A DNA stretch of 64,000 nucleotides from the NCBI RefSeq assembly GCF_000948985.2, contig NZ_CP059733.1:3038001-3102000 (forward strand), given 5' to 3'. Below, in pieces: positions 1 to 7,805 of this stretch. The notes under the pieces are model-generated. The model worked only from the letters and a program-made list of their open reading frames with translations, had not been told where the DNA came from and did no database searches. A program made the position numbers and the translations under genes. Within the stretch, counting starts at the first letter, position 1. Each line of letters begins with the position of its first letter. Source of the stretch: Thalassomonas viridans. Its GTDB lineage: Bacteria > Pseudomonadota > Gammaproteobacteria > Enterobacterales > Alteromonadaceae.

Positions 1-1
1 G

Positions 2-952
2 CCTCTAAGAGAAGAGTTTTTCGATAACTTCATGATTAGAGCCACCCCAGTTATGGCATTAAATGACCCATTTGAAGGCTTTTTTAATGAAAAACAAATA
101 GAAGATGCCGATCATCAACAAAGAGAATATTATCGTGCTCTAGGAAAAAATGTGTATGAGAAGCACGATGGAATGATCGAAGATTTGATGGGGACTGTGC
201 AAGAAGACTTCTTTGATTTAGGTATTCTTTCTTTTACTGAAGACCATAATAACCCTCTTATGTGGGCACATTACGCTAACGATCATAAAGGAGTTGTCGT
301 TGAGTTTAACTTGTGTGAGCCTTTGTTTGATGACTCAATACAATATCTTAATGACAAGAGAAATAGATTCGGTAAGAATTATTTAGGTGATGTTTTTGAA
401 TTCCCTGAAAAAGTTGCATATCGTAGGCAACTTCCATCATTTGATAGACCGGAGTTATCTGCACCAGATTCAGAGCATGAGTATCATTGGATAAAGTTTA
501 ATCGAGAAATTTTATTTACTAAATCCGAAGATTGGATTTATGAGAAAGAGCATCGTTCGATTGTTCAACTGCATGATGCAGATTCAATAATTTGCCAAGA
601 AAACAAATATATACGCAAAGTATGTTCTTCTGACAAGTCTATAGAGGTTGTCACGCTTGACAATGATAAAATTCAAGTTATTTATCCAAAAGAGTATGAA
701 ATGCATGAAGATATGGGAGATGAGAGTATAAAGAAAGAAGTATACTTTTTGTCTAAGGATTACAGTGAACCAGCAATACACTTGTTTAGACTTAACCCTG
801 ATGCAATTAGCCGTATCTATTTTGGGTGTAAGTCTCCCTGTGGTGGACTAGCTGCCTCAATAAAGGAAAGTGGTAAGCTTAAAAAACTGGATGGGCTATA
901 TAAAATGGAGCATAGTAAAAAATACTATCATCTTGATTCAGTGAAAATTTAA
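2..952 (+). CDS. DUF2971 domain protein (5' end outside window)
   Basis: The frame is open from the left edge, so the true start lies upstream; the first internal ATG is at 32. The product matches the DUF2971 family by its ordered motifs: LNDPFEG near the N-terminus, LSFTEDHNNPLMWAHYAN followed by HKGVVVEF in the middle, and WIYEKEHR after that. The function of the family is not settled. A second member lies at 37298-38239, with the same MW(A/S)HYA and WIYEKEHR motifs but little other close similarity. A short hairpin at 976-997 (AGGTGTCG/CGACACCT) follows the stop and may end the transcript. Confidence 0.8.
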   Translation, partial: PLREEFFDNFMIRATPVMALNDPFEGFFNEKQIEDADHQQREYYRALGKNVYEKHDGMIEDLMGTVQEDFFDLGILSFTEDHNNPLMWAHYANDHKGVVVEFNLCEPLFDDSIQYLNDKRNRFGKNYLGDVFEFPEKVAYRRQLPSFDRPELSAPDSEHEYHWIKFNREILFTKSEDWIYEKEHRSIVQLHDADSIICQENKYIRKVCSSDKSIEVVTLDNDKIQVIYPKEYEMHEDMGDESIKKEVYFLSKDYSEPAIHLFRLNPDAISRIYFGCKSPCGGLAASIKESGKLKKLDGLYKMEHSKKYYHLDSVKI

Positions 953-1493
953 GCTAACAAATAACAAATAAGGATAGGTGTCGCGCAGCCGACACCTTAT
1001 CAGGTTGTTGAACAAGCCCGATCCCTCTGCTTATATAGTAAAAAAACTCAAGTTGATTTTTGGTTGTGGTAGTATTTCGGCTATTCTGCTCTTTTCTTAA
1101 GGCGAGTTGTTGCCTGCCGTGGGCGGCATGATGATTAACCTGCTGTATCATAAGTTTTTCCCTCCTGTATTTTTACTCAACCCTTATTCGGAGCTTCGTA
1201 GCCCTATGATCGTCGTCGCACAATACCGATAAAGTTCATAGATTGACGGCAGCAAGGACAAGGGCAGAGGGTTTTGGCTTACTCCGGTGGTGCTGCGCTA
1301 ATGTGAACATGCAGCAGCAACTGGATACGTTTGAGCAATGCTTTTTGGTTAGGGCAGGCAAAGCCGTAATCCCGGCAGCGATGAAAGTGCCAAATAATCT
1401 TAAGGAGCTGTATGTTTGTTTTCATAACCGCAAACCGTTCTAACAAGTGACTATGGCGCCAATTCCTAATTTTTAACGCATTTTAGCTGTACA
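953..1493. other. Stretch without a recognisable gene
   Basis: About 540 bases hold only the hairpin at 976-997 and short open frames without convincing ribosome sites or protein character. From about 1444 the sequence becomes similar to 16948 onward, where a remnant of the same repeated module begins, so the segmental repeat boundary is near here. Confidence 0.5.
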
Positions 1494-1530
1494 GGGCGGG
1501 TCAATACGGCAAGAAATCGCCCGCCCTTTT
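1494..1530 (+). terminator. GC-rich hairpin with T-run beside module A
   Basis: GGGCGGG (1494-1500) can pair with CCCGCCC (1520-1526) and is followed on the plus strand by TTTTGCTTTA. It lies just past the stop of the minus-strand module A, so it may work in both directions. Related but weaker versions lie at 16996-17035 and 22720-22760 beside the other module copies. Confidence 0.5.
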
Positions 1531-1533
1531 GCT

Positions 1534-1827
1534 TTATTCGTCCTCGCTATTCAGGTTTACTTTGAGGGCACGCAGGCCCTGGTGGATCCCGTCGATTTGA
1601 TCCCGGTAGGTTCTGATTTGTATTTTCAGCTTGTAACACACATACCATATGCCTTCACTGGTTTCCGGCGTGATGCAAGCGGGGTCGTGCGCCACTGCGG
1701 CGAAAGCATCACAAAGGAAGGAACATTCGTCACTGAATTTATTAAAGTCATCGCACAGTTCCAGGCTCTCGCTTGCCAGTTGGGATCTTTTGGTTTCAAA
1801 TTCCCGGAGTCTTGTTAATTCAGACAT
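1534..1827 (-). CDS. Module copy A, helical partner protein (about 97 aa)
   Basis: A family I do not recognise. The 97-residue product is soluble, acidic and predicted mainly helical, with a conserved core around DDFNKFSDECSFLCDAFAAV and a CITPETSEGIW segment. The start at 1827 is chosen because AGGAGG sits about 8 bases upstream and because the ATG overlaps the stop of the upstream small gene by 8 bases (ATGTCTGA), an arrangement seen in all complete copies. Close paralogues are at 22763-23062 and (diverged) 52967-53254, with a truncated one around the IS66 element. A role as partner, immunity or chaperone protein of the small peptide is inference only. Confidence 0.75.
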   Translation of the reverse strand: MSELTRLREFETKRSQLASESLELCDDFNKFSDECSFLCDAFAAVAHDPACITPETSEGIWYVCYKLKIQIRTYRDQIDGIHQGLRALKVNLNSEDE

Positions 1828-2044
1828 GATACCGGCCTCCTGTATTCGTTGAGTCATTTAAGCTGGTTAACAACGTACAGCCGCAGGAAAAAGTGCTGCC
1901 GGTGGTGTTGGCGGCGTTAACTGCCGGCGGTTGTTGATGTTTAGGAATGAGCCCAAGTATAAGCCCAGGTAGGGGGACAGGTATATTTTCTGTTAAATAA
2001 ACTTTAACCGAGTGAAACTCTGGCATATCATTAGGTTTAGCCAT
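1820..2044 (-). CDS. Module copy A, small peptide with conserved N-terminal leader
   Basis: A 74-residue protein of unknown family. Its first 19 residues (MAKPNDMPEFHSVKVYLTE) are almost identical in copies B and C, whereas the rest varies in length and sequence. Copy A continues with a Pro/Leu-rich stretch, then SCGCTLLTS and a Gly-Gly near the C-terminus. GGAG lies about 9 bases before the ATG. The constant-leader, variable-end pattern resembles precursor peptides, but no leader class is recognised and no modification enzyme is directly attached. It overlaps the partner gene by 8 bases, implying coupled translation. Confidence 0.65.
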   Translation of the reverse strand: MAKPNDMPEFHSVKVYLTENIPVPLPGLILGLIPKHQQPPAVNAANTTGSTFSCGCTLLTSLNDSTNTGGRYHV

Positions 2045-2081
2045 AATGGATACTCCTCATAGTTTGTATCTATTTTGGTTA

Positions 2082-2172
2082 GCTACCTCTGAGTGTTCGA
2101 GCACTCGGGGGTAGCGCCTTGTTGTTTACTCTTTGCTTGGTCTTTGTTTGCGGGTAAAGAATCACCTCCTTT
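2082..2172 (-). promoter_or_regulatory. Conserved 5' leader RNA of module A: hairpin and orphan SD
   Basis: On the minus-strand transcript a hairpin (2082-2115; arms GCTACC...GAGTG with CACTC...GGTAGC) sits about 40 bases before the small gene. Further upstream, 2161-2172 reads AAAGGAGGTGAT on the minus strand, a near-perfect Shine-Dalgarno match with no ATG start at the proper distance. Both elements recur in copies B (23340-23374, 23411-23420) and C (53432-53465, 53495-53506). A regulatory leader or a very short leader ORF is likely. Confidence 0.5.
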
Positions 2173-2840
2173 GGGTATTGATAACCACCTTTAGTTTTAG
2201 TACAAAATACGGGATAAATCCGGCTTTGCCGGCAAATAATATTGCGGATGTTTTTTAATACTGTACGGATAACTATACAGATAAAAAAGGCATTGAAAAA
2301 TAAAAGCTTACTGACTTAAAACGAGCTGATTTTGCGCTATTAAAACAAGCGAAGGATTATTGGCGGAGGATAATTGAAAACCAGGCGCCAACCGTCAAGC
2401 GTGAAGCTGTAGCAGGCGAAACTAAATTACCTTAGCTTATTTCCGTCATTTAAAGATTGCCTGCATTTTTTCTCGTTTTGCAGGAGCTTGTGGCCTGCTT
2501 CATTCCGAAGTCAGCCCGGAAGATATTTTTGGTGTTTGTGAACGCTTAGATGAAGCCAAAATCATTAAATCGACAGACATGATAAAAACATAGGGCGCGG
2601 TAGGAATAGCCATTGCTGGCTACCTCTACCGTGACCACTGATTCTACTTACGTGTAGTCACTCAGACTTAATTTCCATGCCGGCTAATGGGTGACTCCAT
2701 TGTTTTATCATACCGAGTCGTGTTTACCAATCCGGCTCCATGAATTGATAATGTTTACATAATTCTATAATTTCTCTTTAATTTTTCGATATGTTCGTTA
2801 ATATCGGTAGAGTGAAATTTAATCGAATCCGGGGCTTAAC
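2116..2840. other. Intergenic region between module A and the AbgT gene
   Basis: It contains the long leader and upstream region of module A; sequence up to about 2510 is clearly related to 23375-23750 upstream of copy B, so a segment larger than the genes was duplicated. The remainder, AT-rich near 2740-2830, presumably carries the promoter of the divergent transporter gene. No further gene is seen. Confidence 0.5.
2261..2280 (-). promoter_or_regulatory. Conserved operator-like site upstream of module A
   Basis: CTGTACGGATAACTATACAG is an imperfect palindrome about 220 bases before the small gene. It is identical at 23509-23528 (copy B), and copy C has a perfect palindrome GTACAG-ATAA-CTGTAC at 53595-53610. 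The conserved position relative to all three modules suggests a common regulator. The spacing is not that of a LexA box. Confidence 0.45.
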
Positions 2841-4376
2841 ATGGACGCAAAACCGTCAAGGGTGCAGCGTATTCTTAATCGCGTAGAAATTATTGGTAAC
2901 CGATTGCCAGATCCTGCGGCATTATTTGTATTTTTATTGCTCTTAGTATGGGGCTTATCTTGGGCACTGTCCGGAGTCAGTTTTGAAGCCGTCGATCCTA
3001 GGTCTGGCCAGGGAATACAGGTAATCAACCAATTGAGTGGCCCAGCCCTTACTCAGTTCTTCTCGGTCATGGTAAACAACTTTTCACACTTTCATCCGGT
3101 TGGCGTGGTTTTAGTTGCCATGCTTGGTATTGGTGTCGCCGAATATAGTGGCTTTATCAACGCCGGATTACGGGCAATCATGGCCAAAACCGCAACTTGG
3201 CTGTTGACTCCGATGGTGATTATAGTCGGTATTGTCAGTCACTCGGCGGTAGACGCGGGCTATGTATTGGTGATCCCTCTTGGTGGCGTAATATTTTATG
3301 CTGCAGGCCGTCATCCCTTGGCTGGTATCGCAGCGGCCTTTGCCGGTGTATCGGGCGGGTTTTCGGCAAACTTTGTTCCTTCAGCGCTCGATCCCATGTT
3401 GCAGGGAATATCGCAAGCGGGTGCTCAATTACTGGATGCTGACATCTTATTAAACCCATTGAACAATTACTATTTCACGGCGGTCTCTTCCATTGTCATT
3501 ACATTGCTTGGCTGGGCGATTACCGACAAAATTATCGAGCCTAAGTTGGCAGAAAATAAACTCGATGGCGATCTCAGTGACTTGCCAACCATGGAGCCAT
3601 TACAGCAAGAAGAGCGCATTGCGCTGCGTTGGGCTTTACTTGCCATAGTAGTTAGTGCTGTGTTTATGGTATATAGTGCAAGTTTGGATACCTCTCCCTG
3701 GCGAGATGGAAATGGCTCACTCACGTCTTTTTCGTCGCCATTAATGAAATCCATTGTGCCGTTAATTTTCTTGCTGTTTTTCATTCCCGGCCTGGTGTAT
3801 GGCATTGCCATAGGCAAGATACGCAATTCAAAACAGGCCATTGAAGGCATGAGTAAAGCCATGTCGAGCATGGGCTATTACTTAGTCATCATGTTTTTTA
3901 TTGCTCAGTTTATTTACGCGTTTGGACAGTCTAATTTAGGCGTGTTATTGGCGGTTGAAGGGGCAGAGTTATTAAAGGCTATGGCGCTTCCTGCAGAGTT
4001 TACCATCGTCGGTATTATATTTCTTACGGGATTCATCAACTTATTCGTCGGTTCGGCTTCTGCTAAATGGGCATTGTTGGCCCCGATATTCATTCCCATG
4101 TTGATGCAGCTAGGCATCTCGCCTGATTTAGCCCAGGCCGCCTACCGTATTGGTGACTCCAGCACTAATATCATTACCCCGTTGATGCCATATTTTCCCT
4201 TAGTCGTGGTCTATTGCCAGCGCTATGTAACCAGCTCGGGTATTGGTACTTTAACGGCGTTGATGCTGCCTTACTCCGTCGTGTTTATCGTTGTCTGGAG
4301 CATATTTTTATTGCTCTACTGGCAACTTGGCCTGCCGCTTGGTTTACAAAGTAGCTATGAATATTTTGCTGGTTGA
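2841..4376 (+). CDS. AbgT family transporter
   Basis: The 511-residue membrane protein matches the AbgT family (p-aminobenzoyl-glutamate uptake in Escherichia coli; antimetabolite efflux in MtrF-type members) in length, many hydrophobic segments and the typical start RxLNxVExxGNRLPDPAxLF. Other family stretches visible are SHSAVDAGYVLVIPLGG and the late IGDSSTNIITPLMPYFP. It acts in the inner membrane as a predicted cation-coupled transporter. It stands alone, divergent from module A, so its substrate cannot be told from context. Confidence 0.88.
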   Translation: MDAKPSRVQRILNRVEIIGNRLPDPAALFVFLLLLVWGLSWALSGVSFEAVDPRSGQGIQVINQLSGPALTQFFSVMVNNFSHFHPVGVVLVAMLGIGVAEYSGFINAGLRAIMAKTATWLLTPMVIIVGIVSHSAVDAGYVLVIPLGGVIFYAAGRHPLAGIAAAFAGVSGGFSANFVPSALDPMLQGISQAGAQLLDADILLNPLNNYYFTAVSSIVITLLGWAITDKIIEPKLAENKLDGDLSDLPTMEPLQQEERIALRWALLAIVVSAVFMVYSASLDTSPWRDGNGSLTSFSSPLMKSIVPLIFLLFFIPGLVYGIAIGKIRNSKQAIEGMSKAMSSMGYYLVIMFFIAQFIYAFGQSNLGVLLAVEGAELLKAMALPAEFTIVGIIFLTGFINLFVGSASAKWALLAPIFIPMLMQLGISPDLAQAAYRIGDSSTNIITPLMPYFPLVVVYCQRYVTSSGIGTLTALMLPYSVVFIVVWSIFLLLYWQLGLPLGLQSSYEYFAG

Positions 4377-4475
4377 TTTGGCCTGGTTAAACCTAACTTG
4401 TTCAACTTATATCGTTACAATAAATGAATTAGTAAAAAACGAAAAACGGAGTTGCTGATCCTTGAGAGAGCTGGA

Positions 4476-4794
4476 CATAAACTGGTAATAAGATTAAGCT
4501 CCATGGTTCATATGTTTTTATACAGTGTTATTGGTCTACAGTAGAAATCAAGCTCGCTTTTTCTAAAAGTTTTCTCGTTTTTCTCTTGTGGCTTGTGAAA
4601 ATATTTAAGTATTCAATTGGTTGACTTTTTTCTTTGGAAATATGAGGAAGAAGGGCGGAGATATGAAGAGTGCTCGTTTCCTTTAATATATAAAGTGGGA
4701 GGTTGGCCTAATGTATTGTAATATAATGGATTATGGTTGTTTTTATAATGTGATGCAATGTGCAAGATGTGCATGCCGTATATACAAATGTTAG
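4476..4794 (+). repeat. attI-like 319-bp repeat, copy 1, at head of cassette array 1
   Basis: This segment is highly similar to 10873-11191. In both cases similarity stops abruptly in the sequence ATATACAAATGTTAG, that is at a GTTRRRY-type core where integron recombination cuts, and cassette genes follow directly. That is how an attI site joined to different first cassettes would look. No intI gene lies upstream of either copy, so an alternative is a promoter-bearing non-coding cassette. Confidence 0.55.
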
Positions 4795-4814
4795 CGCCCA
4801 AGTGAGAGTAGCGA

Positions 4815-5144
4815 ATGTCATCAGTACCAGAAAAAGATTGGAAACTATTCAGGAAATTACAAGCTGACTTGACAGCGAGAGTATGTGATTCTGTTTTTGT
4901 AAAAGTTGAAGAGCTGGCAAAATCAAGAAAAAACAAGGAACATCAGTCTTATCTTAATTTATATGAGCTGGTTCAGGAGCAAGATCAATTGATAGGGGAG
5001 TACTTCAACAACCCAACAAGAAATAACGCTCTGTTAAAGATCGTTGCATTGCAATCAAATAACATTTTAACCAAAGAAGAATTCTCTCTTTTCAGTGAAG
5101 AAACACAAGTAAGAGTTAATGAAATCATTGGGTTAAGGCGCTAA
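4815..5144 (+). CDS. Cassette gene, conserved hypothetical helical protein
   Basis: The 109-residue product is charged and helical, with no signal peptide. The arrangement (SVPEKDWKLFRKL at the start, LFSEETQVRVNEI near the end) resembles a small hypothetical family I recall from other proteobacterial accessory regions, but I cannot give a function. It is the first gene behind the attI-like segment and its stop lies in the R'' end of an attC site, making it a typical first cassette, presumably read from a promoter in the preceding repeat. Confidence 0.7.
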   Translation: MSSVPEKDWKLFRKLQADLTARVCDSVFVKVEELAKSRKNKEHQSYLNLYELVQEQDQLIGEYFNNPTRNNALLKIVALQSNNILTKEEFSLFSEETQVRVNEIIGLRR

Positions 5145-5238
5145 CAAGGCTGTCAAATCGGACACGAAACAGCAGGCTGTGTCCGCTGCGCTCCCAATTT
5201 TAGCCTGCTATTTTGCGCCGTTTACAGCGACGTTATGT
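5140..5238 (+). other. attC site (cassette array 1)
   Basis: GCTAACAAGGCTGTC at the left and CGACGTTATGT at the right are the paired core sites; between them is an imperfect inverted repeat (AGCAGGCTGTGTCC against the later TAGCCTGCT). It follows the first cassette gene. Confidence 0.75.
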
Positions 5239-5252
5239 GTCATTGAGGTATT

Positions 5253-5696
5253 ATGAAAGTTTCAAATTTAGCAGATTGTCCGAGTGAAATCGAAACTGTT
5301 GCCAATTGGTACTTTAATGAGTGGGATCATAAGGATCCGGAAGCGACTCTAGAAAGTGTAATCGAAAAGGTATCTTCAATTTCTAACCGAACCGCATTTG
5401 TAGCTCATGTTGATGGGGAATTAGCAGGAGCTGGTGAACTAAAATATCGAGAATACTCAGACTGTCCGAGTTATAACTATTGGCTAGATGGGATCTATGT
5501 ATCTACAGAACATAGGGGAAAAGGCATATCAACAGCACTAATCGAGTTTGCCAAATCAAAGGCGTTTGAGTTGAAAATACCAACTTTATATCTTCGTTGT
5601 GAAGATCACCTCGTGAAACTTTATGAATCTCATGGTTTTCAAGTTGTCTGCGTTGAAAAAGCTAAGTTCATAATGGAGCTTAAAGTGAGCACATAA
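5253..5696 (+). CDS. GNAT family N-acetyltransferase (cassette gene)
   Basis: The 147-residue protein fits the GNAT fold: a GELAGAGELK strand region, then the acetyl-CoA-binding motif A as GIYVSTEHRGKGISTALIEFA (V-x-x-x-x-RGKGI), then LYLRCEDHLVKLYESHGF. It transfers an acetyl group from acetyl-CoA to an unknown amine substrate. The gene has the second position in cassette array 1, starts 15 bases after an attC and ends inside the next. Acetyltransferases are common integron cargo; resistance is not implied. Confidence 0.85.
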   Translation: MKVSNLADCPSEIETVANWYFNEWDHKDPEATLESVIEKVSSISNRTAFVAHVDGELAGAGELKYREYSDCPSYNYWLDGIYVSTEHRGKGISTALIEFAKSKAFELKIPTLYLRCEDHLVKLYESHGFQVVCVEKAKFIMELKVST

Positions 5697-5785
5697 CAAG
5701 GCCAAGCAAAACAGATTCCGTATACTGTCGTCAAATACGCAAAAAATCACGCCAGCATACTCCACCGTTGCTGGCAGCATTATGC
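5692..5785 (+). other. attC site (cassette array 1)
   Basis: ACATAACAAGGCC on the left and GCAGCATTATGC on the right are the core ends. Inside, CGCCAGCATACTCCACCGTTGCTGGCAGC can fold into a hairpin. The right core reads CATTATG rather than the usual CGTTATG, a mild divergence. Confidence 0.65.
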
Positions 5786-5831
5786 TTGTAATTATTGATT
5801 GAAAAAATATGTATTTATAAAGGAGTTGTAT

Positions 5832-6323
5832 ATGAATATTCAAAAAATACTTAATTTAATTTTTACGGGATTTATAGTTTTATCCTTTAGTTTGGTTTGT
5901 CGGGCGAATGCAAAGTCATACAGCTCTTTAGAGCAGTCAAACCTAGATAAAGCCGTATACTGTATGGAGATATTGGAAAGTAGAAACGATCTTAAACCGT
6001 CACAAAGGATTGATATTCTACGTAACGAGTGCTATTCCGAGAGCTTTGTTGAACATTCACCTCATATAAGCGGTGGCCGGGAAGGGCTATTCAAATTATT
6101 TCAAGGTCGATACAAAGAATATCCAAAGCTTTCGATGTCTATTAAGCGAAGCGCTTCCGAAGGCGATCTCGTTTGGTTACACCTTCATGTAAAGCGCACA
6201 CCGGATTCTCTTGGAGCTGCTCTCATGCATATTTTTCGAATGAAAGATGGAATGATTGTGGAGCATTGGGGGGTAGGTCAGCCAGTTCCAGCAGAGCCTA
6301 AAAATAAAAACACGATGTTTTAA
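5832..6323 (+). CDS. Secreted NTF2/SnoaL-like protein (cassette gene)
   Basis: The start at 5832 is preferred over the upstream frame start because AAAGGAG lies just before it and it begins with a signal peptide (MNIQKILNLIFTGFIVLSF, cleavage near ANA). The mature part resembles SnoaL/nuclear transport factor 2-like proteins: YSESFVEHSPHISGGREGLFKLF, LVWLHLHVKRT, IFRMKDGMIVEHWGVGQPVP. These small cone-shaped proteins often act as cyclases, isomerases or binding domains. No enzyme activity can be assigned. It is the third gene of cassette array 1. Confidence 0.75.
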   Translation: MNIQKILNLIFTGFIVLSFSLVCRANAKSYSSLEQSNLDKAVYCMEILESRNDLKPSQRIDILRNECYSESFVEHSPHISGGREGLFKLFQGRYKEYPKLSMSIKRSASEGDLVWLHLHVKRTPDSLGAALMHIFRMKDGMIVEHWGVGQPVPAEPKNKNTMF

Positions 6324-6625
6324 TTTAGTTTATGAATTTGGGTCGCATACAAGCGGTTCAAACTGACCCATTGAGTTTTGGCTTTACTTGCTCCGCTCGA
6401 TTTTAGCCAAAACCCAATGGGCCGCTTAACCGGGTGTTTTAACCCTTCAAAAAGGCGCTGAACCCCACCATTTCAAGGGTCAGCTGAAAGCCATTCGTCG
6501 TACCTGGCGGTTTATCTGTCTCATTCTTCTTTTACTTCTAATAAATCTGGTTTATCAAACGCTTAAGCAGTAAAAAGTACGAAGGCACTATTGTGTTCCG
6601 GCGGCTTCTGCGGGCGTTATCTGTA
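6324..6625 (+). other. Decayed cassette material with attC-like ends
   Basis: The first part holds a long imperfect hairpin (6360-6425, CCCATTGAGTTTTGGCT pairing with AGCCAAAACCCAATGGG), as expected for an attC. A small open frame at about 6450-6575 would encode FKGQLKAIRRTWRF followed by a hydrophobic stretch, resembling small membrane proteins of Vibrio cassette arrays (DUF3265-like), but no start codon is clear. The right end is GCGGGCGTTATCTG (6611-6624), a good R' core. Probably one or two degenerate cassettes closing array 1. Confidence 0.45.
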
Positions 6626-6779
6626 CTTGATTTAGTTCATTTTCGTCGTTAGAAAAAATCACCTTAATGTCATACCGACTCGGGTATTTTAAAACTAACT
6701 TGCTTAAATTAACTGCTTGTTCACTCACATTTAAGCAAAGTTAAATTGCTTGTCGATTTCAAAAATAAGGAAAAAAATA

Positions 6780-7628
6780 ATGAAATCTATTTACCCTGCA
6801 AAAATTCTCCTACTCTCAGTATTAATGATGAGTGGCAATAGCTATGGTCAAAATGAATTTCCTGCATTGGAAGATCGCTATTTGGGACAAAAACCGCCAG
6901 GCTTAACCCCTAAAAAGTTTGCACCTGGTATTGTTTCCACTCAAGAGCATAGTGAAACGGAAGTATTGTTTTTGCCCGATATGAGGGAGCTCTCGTTCAC
7001 CAGGTCTGGTGGAAAACATAAAGAACCTACCTGGTTGGTTATGCAATACAAAGATAACAGATGGAGTGAAAAGTCTATTCCGTCAACTGACATCAATAAA
7101 TATAAGGAACGATTCAGCCCTAGCGTGTCAGAGATGAAGGGCCTTGAGCCTTTCAAAGATATTCCTATTGTCGGTTTCACGGCCTCACCTAAAGGAACAT
7201 ACTATTTTTATGTTTTAGATTTCAAGGATGGTAGTGGGCATATGAGTTATTCACGCCTGATAGATGGCAAATATGAAGAGCCTCAAAGAATGAGCAAGGC
7301 GATTAACAGAGGAAAATATATTGCCCACCCCTTCATTGCTCCGGATGAGTCTTATTTAATGTGGGATGCCGAGAAAGACGATGAAAATACCCCTGATATC
7401 TACATTAGTTTTCGAAATAAAGATGGTTCATGGGGAGAAGCAATTAACATGGGAGATACCATAAACACCGCAGCGTATGAACAACGCCCGAAAGTGACAC
7501 CTGATGGAAAATATTTGTTCTTCTGGCGGGGAGACAAAAAGGTGAGAAAGGATGGCAGTAGTTATTGGATAGGCAACCCGCATTGGGTGGATGCTCAGGT
7601 TATTGAGAATCTCAGACCTAAACAATAA
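6780..7628 (+). CDS. Secreted PD40/WD40-like beta-propeller protein
   Basis: The start at 6780 is chosen over a start 30 bases upstream because AAGG precedes it and a signal peptide follows (MKSIYPAKILLLSVLMMSG, cleavage near SYG). The 282-residue protein contains repeated PD40-type blades, for example APDESYLMWDAEKDDENTPDIYISFR and TPDGKYLFFWRGDK, as found in TolB-like and peptidase-associated propellers. Its role, probably periplasmic or surface binding, is unknown. It stands alone after cassette array 1. Confidence 0.75.
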   Translation: MKSIYPAKILLLSVLMMSGNSYGQNEFPALEDRYLGQKPPGLTPKKFAPGIVSTQEHSETEVLFLPDMRELSFTRSGGKHKEPTWLVMQYKDNRWSEKSIPSTDINKYKERFSPSVSEMKGLEPFKDIPIVGFTASPKGTYYFYVLDFKDGSGHMSYSRLIDGKYEEPQRMSKAINRGKYIAHPFIAPDESYLMWDAEKDDENTPDIYISFRNKDGSWGEAINMGDTINTAAYEQRPKVTPDGKYLFFWRGDKKVRKDGSSYWIGNPHWVDAQVIENLRPKQ

Positions 7629-7745
7629 GCCATATATAATCGCTGTAAGAGTGATGCCAAAAGACGGCGCACCCTCTAACCAGGGCATTGCAAGCGTGGC
7701 AGCCAAAACTTAGTAAATTTAAAAAGTTAACCAGGAATAAAGCTG

Positions 7746-7786
7746 TTTTTGCTTGCCCTGCATTGCCTTGTACCCTGAAGCAAAAA
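7746..7786. terminator. Possible bidirectional terminator between convergent genes
   Basis: TTTTTGCTT (7746-7754) and AAGCAAAAA (7778-7786) are exact inverted arms around a 23-base loop, in the gap between the plus-strand PD40 gene and the minus-strand pseudouridine synthase gene. Confidence 0.4.
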
Positions 7787-7805
7787 GGGTTTAATGCTTG
7801 AGGTA

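Noticed and set aside
1243..1443. 66-residue plus-strand ORF
   Set aside because: No ribosome site, no protein-like pattern and in a non-conserved gap.
2261..2280. LexA (SOS) box
   Set aside because: The CTGT...ACAG ends are 20 bases long overall; a LexA box has CTG-N10-CAG over 16 bases, so the site is treated as a different operator.
4613..4936. Minus-strand ORF across the attI-like repeat and first cassette gene
   Set aside because: It is not maintained as a protein in the second copy of the repeat and overlaps a more likely gene on the plus strand.
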